A DNA stretch of 64,000 nt from JAJRXC01 sp047639555 (GTDB lineage Bacteria; Actinomycetota; Acidimicrobiia; Acidimicrobiales; Aldehydirespiratoraceae). Below the pieces are notes generated by a model. The model did no database searches, was not told where the DNA came from, and worked only from the letters and a program-made list of their open reading frames with translations. Positions 1 through 8,047 of this stretch are shown here, in pieces. The DNA is taken from contig JBLIOE010000006.1 in assembly GCA_047639555.1 (NCBI GenBank), positions 1 to 64,000 on the forward strand, given 5' to 3'. A program made the translations under genes and the position numbers. Numbering within the stretch: position 1 is the stretch's first letter; every line of letters starts with the position of its first letter.

Positions 1-851
1 ACCCCGGTAAGGGCTTCGAGCTCTTGATGATCCAGTTGAGCCGCCTGGCTTCGCCCGTCGATTCGAACGGCTCGGATCGTGACGTCGATCGACTGGTCGT
101 GGACGGCGGTGTCGAGGAATCGGGCCAGGTCCGGTTGCACGGCGTCGGCCACGAGTCGGCGAGCCGCCATGTCGATGGGGCTCACGACCTGATCAGCGCC
201 GGCCAACCGCATCTTGCTGGCTGAGTGCGCATCGCTGGCCCGGGTAACGATCCTCAGGTCAGCGTTGGCGGCGCGGGCCGACAGCACCGTCGAGATGGCG
301 TCACTGTCATTGGCCAAGCAAACAATGAGCACCTCGGCTCGGTCGATGCCTGCCTGGTGCAGCGTTTCGTCGTGTGTGCAGTCGGCCTGCAGGACTGTCC
401 ATCCGGCTCGCTCGGCGGCGGCCGCTCGGTCCGAGTCATGTTCGACGAGTCCGACGACGACTTCCGGCGGGAGCAGCTCCAGGACAGCCTCTCCGGTGCG
501 GCCGTAGCCACAGACCACAGTGTGCTTACTTAGGCGATCCAAGGTTCTCCCCCGTCTACGGAAACTGAGTTGATCTAAGGCCGATTCAAGCAAGAGTTCG
601 GCGAATGATGCCAGAGCGAAGGTAATCGCCCCCACGCCCACGACGATGAGGCCGATCGTAAATAGCTGGCCACTGGTGTCGAGTGGCTCGATTTCGCCGA
701 ACCCGACGGTCGAGACCGTGATCACCGACTGATATAGAGCGTCAACGACGCCAAACCCCTCGACCAACGCATACCAGATTGCACCGAGGCCGGTCACAAC
801 CGCGACCAGGGCCACGCCGACGATCGCTCGCCACGAACGACCGCGGCTCAT
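1..851 (-). CDS. Potassium channel with RCK/TrkA-N domain, 3' end cut by window edge
   Basis: The reading frame is open from an ATG at 851 to the left edge, so the C-terminus is missing. The protein starts with a membrane helix at about residues 9-30, a pore loop holding the selectivity filter TVGFGE at about 48-53, and a second helix at about 62-84. A cytoplasmic Rossmann domain follows, with the dinucleotide loop GYGRTG at about 115-120. This is the two-helix K+ channel plus regulator-of-conductance plan, as in MthK or Kch. It should pass K+ and be gated by a nucleotide or cation bound to the RCK domain. No clear Shine-Dalgarno precedes the ATG. Confidence 0.9.
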   Translation of the reverse strand, partial: MSRGRSWRAIVGVALVAVVTGLGAIWYALVEGFGVVDALYQSVITVSTVGFGEIEPLDTSGQLFTIGLIVVGVGAITFALASFAELLLESALDQLSFRRRGRTLDRLSKHTVVCGYGRTGEAVLELLPPEVVVGLVEHDSDRAAAAERAGWTVLQADCTHDETLHQAGIDRAEVLIVCLANDSDAISTVLSARAANADLRIVTRASDAHSASKMRLAGADQVVSPIDMAARRLVADAVQPDLARFLDTAVHDQSIDVTIRAVRIDGRSQAAQLDHQELEALTG

Positions 852-970
852 GATGTGTCGACGACCCAATTGGGGCGACGCCGGGTGGGGTCAGTTGGAC
901 GTAGGAGAATCGAAGTCACAAGCGAGAACGATCGTAGCCAACTCAGTGTGTCGACTGGGCCTTGGCGCCG

Positions 971-1744
971 TCAGCTGCTGGCTTTGGGTGTCACCCGCTT
1001 GAGGAGCTTCCACTCAGCGCCCTTGGCCAACCACGAGAGGCCAAACGCCCAGGAGGCGACCCACTCCGTGATGAAGAGTGCGTAGCGGTCGGGAAGCGGG
1101 GTCAGAGTGAACAGCAGGCATCCGGCAACGGCGACCAGGATGGTCCACGCCATGGCGGCGTGGAACATGCCCCACTGTTGTGGGGTCCATCTCTGCTGCG
1201 CCTGTAGCGCCTTCGGTCGGGCCGACGCCGGCCCTTCGGCATGAGCGAAATAGAACGAGATGTAGGCGAGGGCCAGAATGAACGAGGCGGCCGAGCTGTA
1301 GTGCACGTATTTCACGATGTCTTCGGTGAGGAAATCCTGAATCGGGCCGAGCACGATGCGATCGTGGGGTCGATTGGTTGGGAAGAACGCGATCGCGATG
1401 GCGGCGATGCCGGCAAACGTCGTGACGGTGCTCTCCCTGCGGGCCGCGGCACCGCGGTCGCGGCTCTGGATCTTGTAGCCGATCAGGAACACGCCGATCA
1501 CGCACAACACGCCCACGAAAAGATCCCGGGCGCCGGTGTAGTAGTAGGCGCTCATCGAACCACGGGTTGCCGGGTTACTTCCTTCGATGATGTCGACTAC
1601 AGCAACGAGGAGTAGCGGGAGTGCCATGGCCAGCGCGCCGATGGCGAGGCGCATAACCAGATACGAACGCACATAGGCCGCCGCCCAGCCGTCGTCTCGG
1701 CTCGCGGGCCTCGTCGCCAAGGCATTGATGGTTGGGATTTGCAT
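971..1744 (-). CDS. Six-helix membrane protein, DUF998-like, function unknown
   Basis: This 257-residue protein has about six hydrophobic segments (about 31-53, 75-92, 106-123, 150-168, 195-215 and 222-240). Two family-like motifs stand out: SAYYYTGARDLFVGVLC after the first helix, and FFPTN near the third. The pattern fits DUF998-type bacterial membrane proteins, for which no biochemical role is known. It lies downstream of the divergent 1745-1867 gap and points toward the K+ channel gene. No enzymatic residues could be recognised. Family assignment is moderate; membrane location is strong. Confidence 0.8.
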   Translation of the reverse strand: MQIPTINALATRPASRDDGWAAAYVRSYLVMRLAIGALAMALPLLLVAVVDIIEGSNPATRGSMSAYYYTGARDLFVGVLCVIGVFLIGYKIQSRDRGAAARRESTVTTFAGIAAIAIAFFPTNRPHDRIVLGPIQDFLTEDIVKYVHYSSAASFILALAYISFYFAHAEGPASARPKALQAQQRWTPQQWGMFHAAMAWTILVAVAGCLLFTLTPLPDRYALFITEWVASWAFGLSWLAKGAEWKLLKRVTPKASS

Positions 1745-1867
1745 GAGTCCGCCTTCGTCTGTGCGGGCCCCAGTCTTTCAGGCTGACGTCCAGGTGTCGC
1801 CTGTATGGTTTCGAGGCCGATCCGACGACGCTGATAGGGCGCCTGCCGCCCAACTCTGAGCTTGACC

Positions 1868-3436
1868 ATGACCTCCTCCGACCAACCCAACGACGAGGAT
1901 CTCCGAGCGCGGCTGCTCGAAGCGACTGAGCTACTCCGCACCGTCGCGGACTCGAAGGATCTACTCGACGGCCTTTCTGTCGAGGAGCGAACCGCGTTGC
2001 TCACCGCGGCCGGAGATGTCTTCTGTCGTGACCCGGAGGAGCGTCGGCTACGCGTCAAGGCTCGTCGTCGGAAGCAACGGGCCGAGAAGCTTCAGCGCGA
2101 TGAAGAGGTCCTCGATGAAACCGGGATCCGCACGCTGCGAGACAAGCCGGTGTTCACTACGCCAAACGTGTTCGTGCCAGAAGGTTTCGAGCAGAGTGAT
2201 GTCGACGACCCGTTCTTTCGTGAGACGGTCGAGCCGCAGCATTGTTATGTCTGCAAGGTGAAGTACCGGCGTGTGCATCACTTCTACGACCAGCTCTGCC
2301 CGGATTGCGCCGCCTTCAATTTCGACAAACGCAGCGAGACCGCCGATCTATCGGGGATGACCGCGCTGCTCACCGGCGGCCGAGTGAAGATCGGCTACCA
2401 GGCCGGAATCAAGCTCCTGCGTTGTGGTGCGGATCTGATCGTCGCCACCCGCTTCGCCCGCGACGCAGCCGCTCGTTACGCGGCCGAGCCCGACTTCGCC
2501 GAGTGGGGTGATCGGCTCGAAATCTTCGGGCTCGATCTCCGCCACACGCCGAGTGTTGAAGCCTTCTGCCAGCACGTGGTCAGCACCCGCGACCGTCTCG
2601 ACTTCATCGTCAACAATGCGTGCCAGACCGTTCGTCGGCCGCCCGACTTCTACCAACACATGATGGCGGGGGAGTCCGCCGCACTCGACACGCTTGCGCC
2701 CGATGTCCTTCGCCTGGTGGGCGCCTACGAAGGGCTGCGCGGCTATGACATGTTGCCGGCCGAGGCGTCCGGGGTTGCGCTGGTGTCGGGCGACGAAATC
2801 GCGGAATCGGCGCCCGGGTTAACGCAGGCGGCCGAGATGTCGCAGGTGCCTCTCTTGCCGGAGGAACACGCTTCGTCCCCCGAGGCTCAGTCCGGTCTCT
2901 TTCCCGAAGGACGACTTGATCAGGACCTTCAGCAGGTTGATCTCCGCGACCGCAACTCGTGGCGCTTGCTCCTGCACGAGGTGTCGTCGGTCGAATTGCT
3001 CGAAACCCAGCTGGTGAATGCGGTGGCGCCGTTCGTGATCAACGCTCGACTGCGGCCGCTCATGGAGGCGACGCCGGGCGCCCACAAACACGTGGTCAAC
3101 GTGTCGGCGGTTGAAGGCCAGTTCTATCGACGGTTCAAGACCACTCGCCACCCGCACACGAACATGGCGAAGGCGGCGCTTAACATGATGACCCGCACCT
3201 CGGCCACCGACTATCAGCTCGCCGGGATCCACATGAACGCCGTCGACACCGGTTGGGTGTCTGACGAAGATCCGCGGGAGAAAGCCAGCGAGAAGCGGGC
3301 CGAGCATCGCTTTCACCCGCCGCTCGACATCGTCGATGGCGCGGCGCGAATCGTGGACCCGATCATCGACGGTGTGAACACGAGTGCCCACGTGTGGGGC
3401 CAGTTCTTGAAGGACTACCGCCCGACTGATTGGTAG
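1868..3436 (+). CDS. SDR-family oxidoreductase with N-terminal zinc-ribbon region
   Basis: 522 residues from ATG 1868; a TTG at 1862 is an alternative. The first 110 residues are charged and helical. A CxxC...CxxC cluster follows (cysteines about 126, 129, 144, 147; motifs CYVC and CPDC), probably binding Zn. Then comes a Rossmann SDR domain whose nucleotide loop reads TGGRVKIGYQ (about 169-178), with NNACQT at about 249. The usual SDR YxxxK is replaced by TNMAK, so the catalytic tyrosine position is threonine. A spacer of about 100 residues splits the SDR fold between NNACQT and the catalytic part. Substrate is unknown. Twice the usual SDR length (250-280). Confidence 0.85.
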   Translation: MTSSDQPNDEDLRARLLEATELLRTVADSKDLLDGLSVEERTALLTAAGDVFCRDPEERRLRVKARRRKQRAEKLQRDEEVLDETGIRTLRDKPVFTTPNVFVPEGFEQSDVDDPFFRETVEPQHCYVCKVKYRRVHHFYDQLCPDCAAFNFDKRSETADLSGMTALLTGGRVKIGYQAGIKLLRCGADLIVATRFARDAAARYAAEPDFAEWGDRLEIFGLDLRHTPSVEAFCQHVVSTRDRLDFIVNNACQTVRRPPDFYQHMMAGESAALDTLAPDVLRLVGAYEGLRGYDMLPAEASGVALVSGDEIAESAPGLTQAAEMSQVPLLPEEHASSPEAQSGLFPEGRLDQDLQQVDLRDRNSWRLLLHEVSSVELLETQLVNAVAPFVINARLRPLMEATPGAHKHVVNVSAVEGQFYRRFKTTRHPHTNMAKAALNMMTRTSATDYQLAGIHMNAVDTGWVSDEDPREKASEKRAEHRFHPPLDIVDGAARIVDPIIDGVNTSAHVWGQFLKDYRPTDW

Positions 3437-3663
3437 TCGTCTCTCGCTCCGCGGGAGAGGTTCGCGAGCGTGCCGATGCCTTCGATCGTGGAGGTCACGA
3501 GGCATTGCTTCGAGACGGGGTTGGGATACCCGGGTTGTATGGTCGAACGATAAAAGTTATGACCGGATGATGATGCATGAAGCCATGATCGACAGCGGCC
3601 GCCTCGCATGGCTCGTCGTGCCGATGCGCTTGTCGCCCTTTTTCTTTGCCCGAAAGGCACGAA

Positions 3664-4215
3664 ATGACTGACTACGCCGACCGTCAAAACTGGGACCTCG
3701 ACTCCTGGCCCGAGATGTACGACTCGCTGAAACAGCTACAGGCGCTCGTCTTTCTCAGCCCCCCGGGTATTGAACTCAACATGATGGTCTTCACCGTTGC
3801 GAGCCTGTCGGCTGGATGTCGACATTGCCAGGCCCATGGCTCTTATGGCCTCGACAAGATGGGTGTCCCCCTCGAGAAGATCCGGGCGCTGTGGTCGTTC
3901 CAAACTTCTGATCTCTTTGACGACCGAGAGCGAGCGGCACTGAATTTCGCGGTGGCCGCTGGTTCCGTGCCAAGCGCGGTCGATGCGTCCCACCATGAAG
4001 CGCTGCGCGCGAACTTCAGCGACGAAGAGGCGCGCTCACTGTTCGCAACTGTCGCCGTCGGCGGCTTCATGAATCGGTACAACGATGCGCTTGCCTCGGT
4101 CACCGATCAAGAGTCGATCGACTGGGCGCAAGAGAATCTTGGGCCGTTGGGCTGGGACATTGGTCGCCACGCAGGCGCGTCTCACGAACAGCGCTCTGGC
4201 CCACCCGGGTCCTGA
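3664..4215 (+). CDS. Carboxymuconolactone decarboxylase/AhpD-like peroxidase-related protein
   Basis: 183 residues from ATG 3664, which follows a GAAAGG purine stretch; a TTG at 3646 would add six residues. The AhpD redox motif is present as CRHCQAHGSYG (CxxC followed by His) in an all-helical protein of the usual length. Members relay electrons to peroxiredoxins or act as alkylhydroperoxidases through the CxxC pair. The gene stands alone; no peroxiredoxin lies beside it. Fold assignment is firm, physiological partner unknown. Confidence 0.88.
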   Translation: MTDYADRQNWDLDSWPEMYDSLKQLQALVFLSPPGIELNMMVFTVASLSAGCRHCQAHGSYGLDKMGVPLEKIRALWSFQTSDLFDDRERAALNFAVAAGSVPSAVDASHHEALRANFSDEEARSLFATVAVGGFMNRYNDALASVTDQESIDWAQENLGPLGWDIGRHAGASHEQRSGPPGS

Positions 4216-4659
4216 TACTCAATACGAATCTACGGAGACAGCATGTTCGCTGCGGCTGCATTAGCCAGCGTCGTCGCCTTGATGGTCACGCTTTCGGGGT
4301 CGCCACGCTTGTCGAACACCCGAAGGTCATCGACAACATGGGCCATGTGAAGTTGCCGCCGGCGAGGCTGCCGCCGAGTTCGCGGGCGTAATCGGAATGA
4401 TTCTTGGCCTGTTTGTGCTGCCCTGGCTCCGGTCTTGTCGTTGTGGTGGGTGATGTTGACTCCGAGAACCGCGGCGGTGAGAAGCTGATAGCGCGAGGTG
4501 CTGATGTTCGCGTGACTCTCCCCGGATGCGGGGCCCCGTTCGAGGGCAGCGCGAAAGCCGTCTTCGAGGCGCTTGAGGCGACGGTCGGCGGATTAGTGGT
4601 CGACATCAGCGGGAATGTCGTTGACGATGCAGCAGTCTTGCGGGTTGTTGCGGGGTCGG
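4216..4659. other. Intergenic stretch of 444 bp with decayed coding-like sequence
   Basis: No intact gene is convincing here. On the minus strand coding-like peptide runs switch frame: one frame reads QAKNHSDYARELGGSLAGG, and a neighbouring frame then reads MAHVVDDLRVFDKRGDPE and continues to a TAG near 4240. An upstream piece in that second frame contains RYQLLTAAVLGVN. The pattern suggests a gene remnant broken by frameshifts just downstream of mnhG. No family was recognised. Confidence 0.3.
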
Positions 4660-4992
4660 TCAGTTGTCGAGGGCCTGGTTGAACTCGGCTACGGCGAGAT
4701 CATCGACCATGAGGTGGTCATTCGTTGACGTGCGGTGCACGGCACGGAAAAGCAGATGCACGCCGACCGGCAGAGTCAGGATCATCGCCGCACTCGCGAT
4801 CGCGAGGTACGCGCTACCCGCAGCCCCCAGCTGTATCGCTGCGCCGATTGAGGCGACGAGAAACGCGACCGGGCTGGCTTTGCTCGCCGCGTGAAACCGG
4901 GCGTACGAGCTGGAGAACTTCAGAACGCCGACACCCGCAAGGATGGCGATCAGCCCGCCGAAGAGCATCAGTATGTTCGCCAGCGTCGTCAT
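4660..4992 (-). CDS. mnhG: Na+/H+ antiporter subunit MnhG/MrpG
   Basis: 110 residues with three hydrophobic helices. The N-terminal segment ILMLFGGLIAILAGVGVLKF and the following YARFHAASKASPVAF are typical of MnhG/PhaG. It is the last gene of a seven-gene operon, its ATG overlapping the mnhF stop by 4 bp. MnhG is a small integral-membrane subunit of the multi-subunit Mrp antiporter that exports Na+ in exchange for H+. The C-terminal tail is short and soluble. Confidence 0.95.
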   Translation of the reverse strand: MTTLANILMLFGGLIAILAGVGVLKFSSSYARFHAASKASPVAFLVASIGAAIQLGAAGSAYLAIASAAMILTLPVGVHLLFRAVHRTSTNDHLMVDDLAVAEFNQALDN

Positions 4993-5261
4993 GGTGTGGC
5001 CTCTGAAGTCTGGCGATGTTCGTGTTCGATGAACTTGCTGGCCGCGACGGTGGCGGTGAACCCGATGATGGCGATGACAACAAGGAGCACGAGGTAGGTG
5101 GTGTCGTCGCGTCGGGCGGAGTCGACGGCGATTGCGCCCATGAGCGAGATGAGGGTGAGGTCGAGGCCCATGACGCGGTCGGCGAGGTCGGGCCCGATCA
5201 GGAGCCGGTAGGTCCCGCAGAGCCCGGCGATTCCGAAGCAGTAGATGGCGGCGGTGATCAT
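4989..5261 (-). CDS. mnhF: Na+/H+ antiporter subunit MnhF/MrpF
   Basis: 90 residues from the ATG at 5261, which overlaps the mnhE stop as ATGA; the longer open frame from 5300 is inside mnhE and unlikely. Three membrane helices with the family segment GPDLADRVMGLDL in the first cytoplasmic loop identify MrpF. The protein is a small membrane subunit that helps assemble the Mrp complex. Confidence 0.95.
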   Translation of the reverse strand: MITAAIYCFGIAGLCGTYRLLIGPDLADRVMGLDLTLISLMGAIAVDSARRDDTTYLVLLVVIAIIGFTATVAASKFIEHEHRQTSEATP

Positions 5262-5764
5262 CGGGCGGCGGTCCTGGTTGCGATGGGGAGGGCGTCGCAC
5301 GCGAGGCGAGTCAGTTGTCCAACGTGTTCGATCGTCGCGGCTCGTCGGTCGTTGTGTAGAAGATGGAGATAGAGCGTGCCGGTGTCGGGGTCGGCGTCGA
5401 CCACTGCGGTGCCGGGAGTAAGGGTGATCGCCACGATCAATAGCAGAAGGTGATCGCGGCTCTCCGGGGCGACGGTGACGGCGATGATCGACTCGTCGGT
5501 CCGGTCGGTTGGGGTGAGGATCTCGACCGCCACGCTGATTGCCGACTTCACGAGGTCGACCGTAACAACCCAGAGCAGGTGCAGGAGCGGAACGATGCGG
5601 ATGCCGCCGCGTCCTGCGGTACCCACGCCGAGAACGATAACGATCAGACCCAGAACAAGTCCGGCGCCAACATTAGGCACGGTCACTTCTCCCCACAGCC
5701 CGCACCAGATCAAGGTGAGGAGCAGGAGTCCGACGATTCGGCGAGGACCGAGGTGGCTTCTCAC
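5258..5764 (-). CDS. mnhE: Na+/H+ antiporter subunit MnhE/MrpE
   Basis: 168 residues from GTG 5764, overlapping the mnhD stop by 4 bp (GTGA). Two membrane helices lie near the N-terminus, followed by a soluble domain with VALTITPGTAVVD-like sequence (here ITLTPGTAVVDAD), a hallmark of MrpE. Length and position in the operon match the family. Confidence 0.95.
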   Translation of the reverse strand: MRSHLGPRRIVGLLLLTLIWCGLWGEVTVPNVGAGLVLGLIVIVLGVGTAGRGGIRIVPLLHLLWVVTVDLVKSAISVAVEILTPTDRTDESIIAVTVAPESRDHLLLLIVAITLTPGTAVVDADPDTGTLYLHLLHNDRRAATIEHVGQLTRLACDALPIATRTAAR

Positions 5765-7236
5765 GGCGCGACCTCGATGGTGTACGCCGATGATCGAAGG
5801 TCGTCAGCGGCGCGCTCGCTGAGATCAAAGACCTGCCCTGCGAAGAGGGAAATGGCCAGCGTGCCGGCGACCGCCAGGCCCGTCGCCGCGAGCATGGTCG
5901 TGCGATTTCCCGGCGCATCGCGCTCGGGTCCGTCATCTTCCGGGGGCGCTCCCCAGAAGACGCCGAGCCAGATTTTGGTCATCGAGAGCAACGTGAGCGC
6001 GCCGGCGATAAGCGCGATGACCACGATTGGGGTGGCGGCTTGCTCAATTCCGGCGGAGATGACCGCAAACTTGGCGACAAATCCAGAGAACGGCGGCAGC
6101 CCCGCGAGGCTCAACGCCGGTATGGCGAAGAAGACGGCAATCCAAGGGCGACGGCTAGCGAGGCCACCGGATCGATCGAGATTGCTGGTGCCGCGTTCGT
6201 TTTCGATGAGCCCGCCGACGAGGAACAGGACCGTCTTGACCGGCATGTGGTGGATCAGGAACATGATCGCGCCCGCCGTTCCTGCGGCAGAGAACAGGCC
6301 GAGACCCATAAGCATGTAGCCGATCTGGCTAATGATGTGGAACGATAGAATCCGCTTCACGTCAGACTGGGCCAGGGCGCCGAGTGCGCCGATGATCATC
6401 GTCGCTCCCGCGATGATCAACATGAGTGGCCCGAGTTCGTCCATACCGGTAAGGGTGTGGAACCGGATCATGGCGTAGATGCCGATCTTTGTGAGTAGGC
6501 CGGCAAAGACCGCGGTGATCGTGGTTGGGGCGGTGGGGTAGGAGTCAGGCAGCCAAGAGAACAACGGGAAGATGGCAGCCTTCGTGCCAAACACGACGAA
6601 GAACCAAGCGCCGATCCCGAGGCGCACGCCATCGGAGAGTTCCGGGATTCGTTCGGCGAGGAGTGCGATGTTGACCGTGCCGGTTGCGGCGTACACGAAT
6701 GCCAGACCGAAGAGGAACAGCGTGGACGACAAGAGGTTCATGACGACATAGGTCATGCCAGCACGGACTTGGCCTCGTCGGCCCTGATGGGTCAGCAACA
6801 CATAGCTCGAGACGAGGATGAGTTCGAAAGCTACGAAGAGGGTGAACAAGTCGCCGGTGAGGATGGCGAGGGAAACTCCGGCGGTGAGTACTCCGAGGAG
6901 CGGCCCCGCGAGTTCTGGGTTCGCTCCCCACGCGGTCCGCCGCTGGCCAGTGGCGAAGATCTCGACGACGAAGATGATCACCAGCGCGACGGGAAGAACG
7001 AGCACGGCGAAGAGGTCGGCCACGAGGACGATGCCGAGTTCGGCGTCCCAACCGCCAACGTGGGCGACGTGGGTGCCTTCGTTGGCGACGCGAACGAGCA
7101 GCGCGACCGCGGCCGCGGCGGCGGTACCGATTCCGGCGATCGTGACGGCGTCGCGAAGGAAGTTCGACTTGGTGAGCAGCCCGGCTGCCGCGCCAAGCAG
7201 CGGCGCGATGATCGTGGCGGCGATGAGTGCGTTCAC
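5761..7236 (-). CDS. mnhD: Na+/H+ antiporter subunit MnhD/MrpD (NuoN/NuoM-like)
   Basis: 491 residues from GTG 7236, where GTGA joins the mnhC stop. The open frame runs on to 7707, but that extra segment lies inside mnhC/mnhB and has basic, non-membrane composition, so it is rejected. The protein has about 14 helices of the complex I antiporter-like family, with the conserved helix containing DVKRILSFHIISQIGYM and an HHMPVKTVLFL helix bearing the lysine used for proton transfer in this family. It is one of the two large ion-translocating subunits. Confidence 0.96.
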   Translation of the reverse strand: MNALIAATIIAPLLGAAAGLLTKSNFLRDAVTIAGIGTAAAAAVALLVRVANEGTHVAHVGGWDAELGIVLVADLFAVLVLPVALVIIFVVEIFATGQRRTAWGANPELAGPLLGVLTAGVSLAILTGDLFTLFVAFELILVSSYVLLTHQGRRGQVRAGMTYVVMNLLSSTLFLFGLAFVYAATGTVNIALLAERIPELSDGVRLGIGAWFFVVFGTKAAIFPLFSWLPDSYPTAPTTITAVFAGLLTKIGIYAMIRFHTLTGMDELGPLMLIIAGATMIIGALGALAQSDVKRILSFHIISQIGYMLMGLGLFSAAGTAGAIMFLIHHMPVKTVLFLVGGLIENERGTSNLDRSGGLASRRPWIAVFFAIPALSLAGLPPFSGFVAKFAVISAGIEQAATPIVVIALIAGALTLLSMTKIWLGVFWGAPPEDDGPERDAPGNRTTMLAATGLAVAGTLAISLFAGQVFDLSERAADDLRSSAYTIEVAP

Positions 7237-7604
7237 GATTGGGTCTCGGTGTTGCCGGCGTCGGTTCGGGCGATTCGCTGGTCTTCGAGGTCGTCCTCGA
7301 CGAGGTCGTCGCCGGTGAGTTGGTGTTGCCGACTCGCGAGCGCCAGCAGAAAGAGGGTGAGTCCGAATGAGATCACGATTGCGGTGAGGGCCAATGCCTG
7401 CGGGAGTGGGTTGGCGATTGGTTCGTCGCTCACGCCGACGATCGGCGCGGCCCCGGGCGGACCACCGGCGGTCAGTAAAGCGATCACTGCGGCGTGACCA
7501 AGAATCGCGAAGCCGAGAATGATTCGGCTGAGTGAACGCGCAGTAATCAGGTACAACCCGACGGTGGTGAGCCCGCCCACTGTTGCCAACAACGCAATGC
7601 TCAT
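7233..7604 (-). CDS. mnhC: Na+/H+ antiporter subunit MnhC/MrpC (NuoK-like)
   Basis: 123 residues, three helices, NuoK-like. The motif RIILGFAILGHAAVIALL and the following GGPPGAAPI loop fit MrpC. Start ATG 7604 overlaps the mnhB stop by 4 bp. The C-terminal 20 residues are acidic and probably cytoplasmic. Confidence 0.95.
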   Translation of the reverse strand: MSIALLATVGGLTTVGLYLITARSLSRIILGFAILGHAAVIALLTAGGPPGAAPIVGVSDEPIANPLPQALALTAIVISFGLTLFLLALASRQHQLTGDDLVEDDLEDQRIARTDAGNTETQS

Positions 7605-8047
7605 TGGTCAACCCCTTGTCGGGTGTGGTTCGGCTTGTCGAGTTCGCTGGCGTCGAGTCCGTCGAGTAGCGCCACGACGAGGCCGACGACGATCGCCGTG
7701 ACGCCAATATCGAAGGGCAACGCGGTCCCGGTCTTTACCTTGCCGAGGAAGGGAAGCGTGGTGGACACAATCTCCTGATCGAGGAAGGTGTTTCCCCACA
7801 GGAGTGGTGCGAGAGCCACGAGGCAGACGACAACAATGCCGCCGGTGATCAGGCCCGTGGCGTGGGTTGGTCGTTGCATCCCGGCAACGGTTCGCAACGT
7901 GATGACGGCGCTGTAGACGAGGCCGGCGGCGAAGCCGCCGCCAGGGTTGTTGTGGCCCGCGAACAGCAGGTAGGTACCGACCATCAGGGCCAACGGTGTT
8001 GCGGCGCGCACGCCAACTCGCACGATGGGCGAACGTGACCCGATCAT
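7601..8047 (-). CDS. mnhB: Na+/H+ antiporter subunit MnhB/MrpB
   Basis: 148 residues with four helices. The signature GHNNPGGGFAAGL after the first helix is diagnostic for MrpB. Start ATG 8047 overlaps the mnhA stop by 4 bp. As a separate MnhB follows a 749-residue MnhA, this is the standard group 1 Mrp layout. Confidence 0.96.
   Translation of the reverse strand: MIGSRSPIVRVGVRAATPLALMVGTYLLFAGHNNPGGGFAAGLVYSAVITLRTVAGMQRPTHATGLITGGIVVVCLVALAPLLWGNTFLDQEIVSTTLPFLGKVKTGTALPFDIGVTAIVVGLVVALLDGLDASELDKPNHTRQGVDQ

Noticed and set aside
7237..7707. N-terminal extension of mnhD to 7707
   Set aside because: It lies inside mnhC and mnhB, is basic and not membrane-like, and the GTGA junction at 7236 matches the other junctions of the operon.
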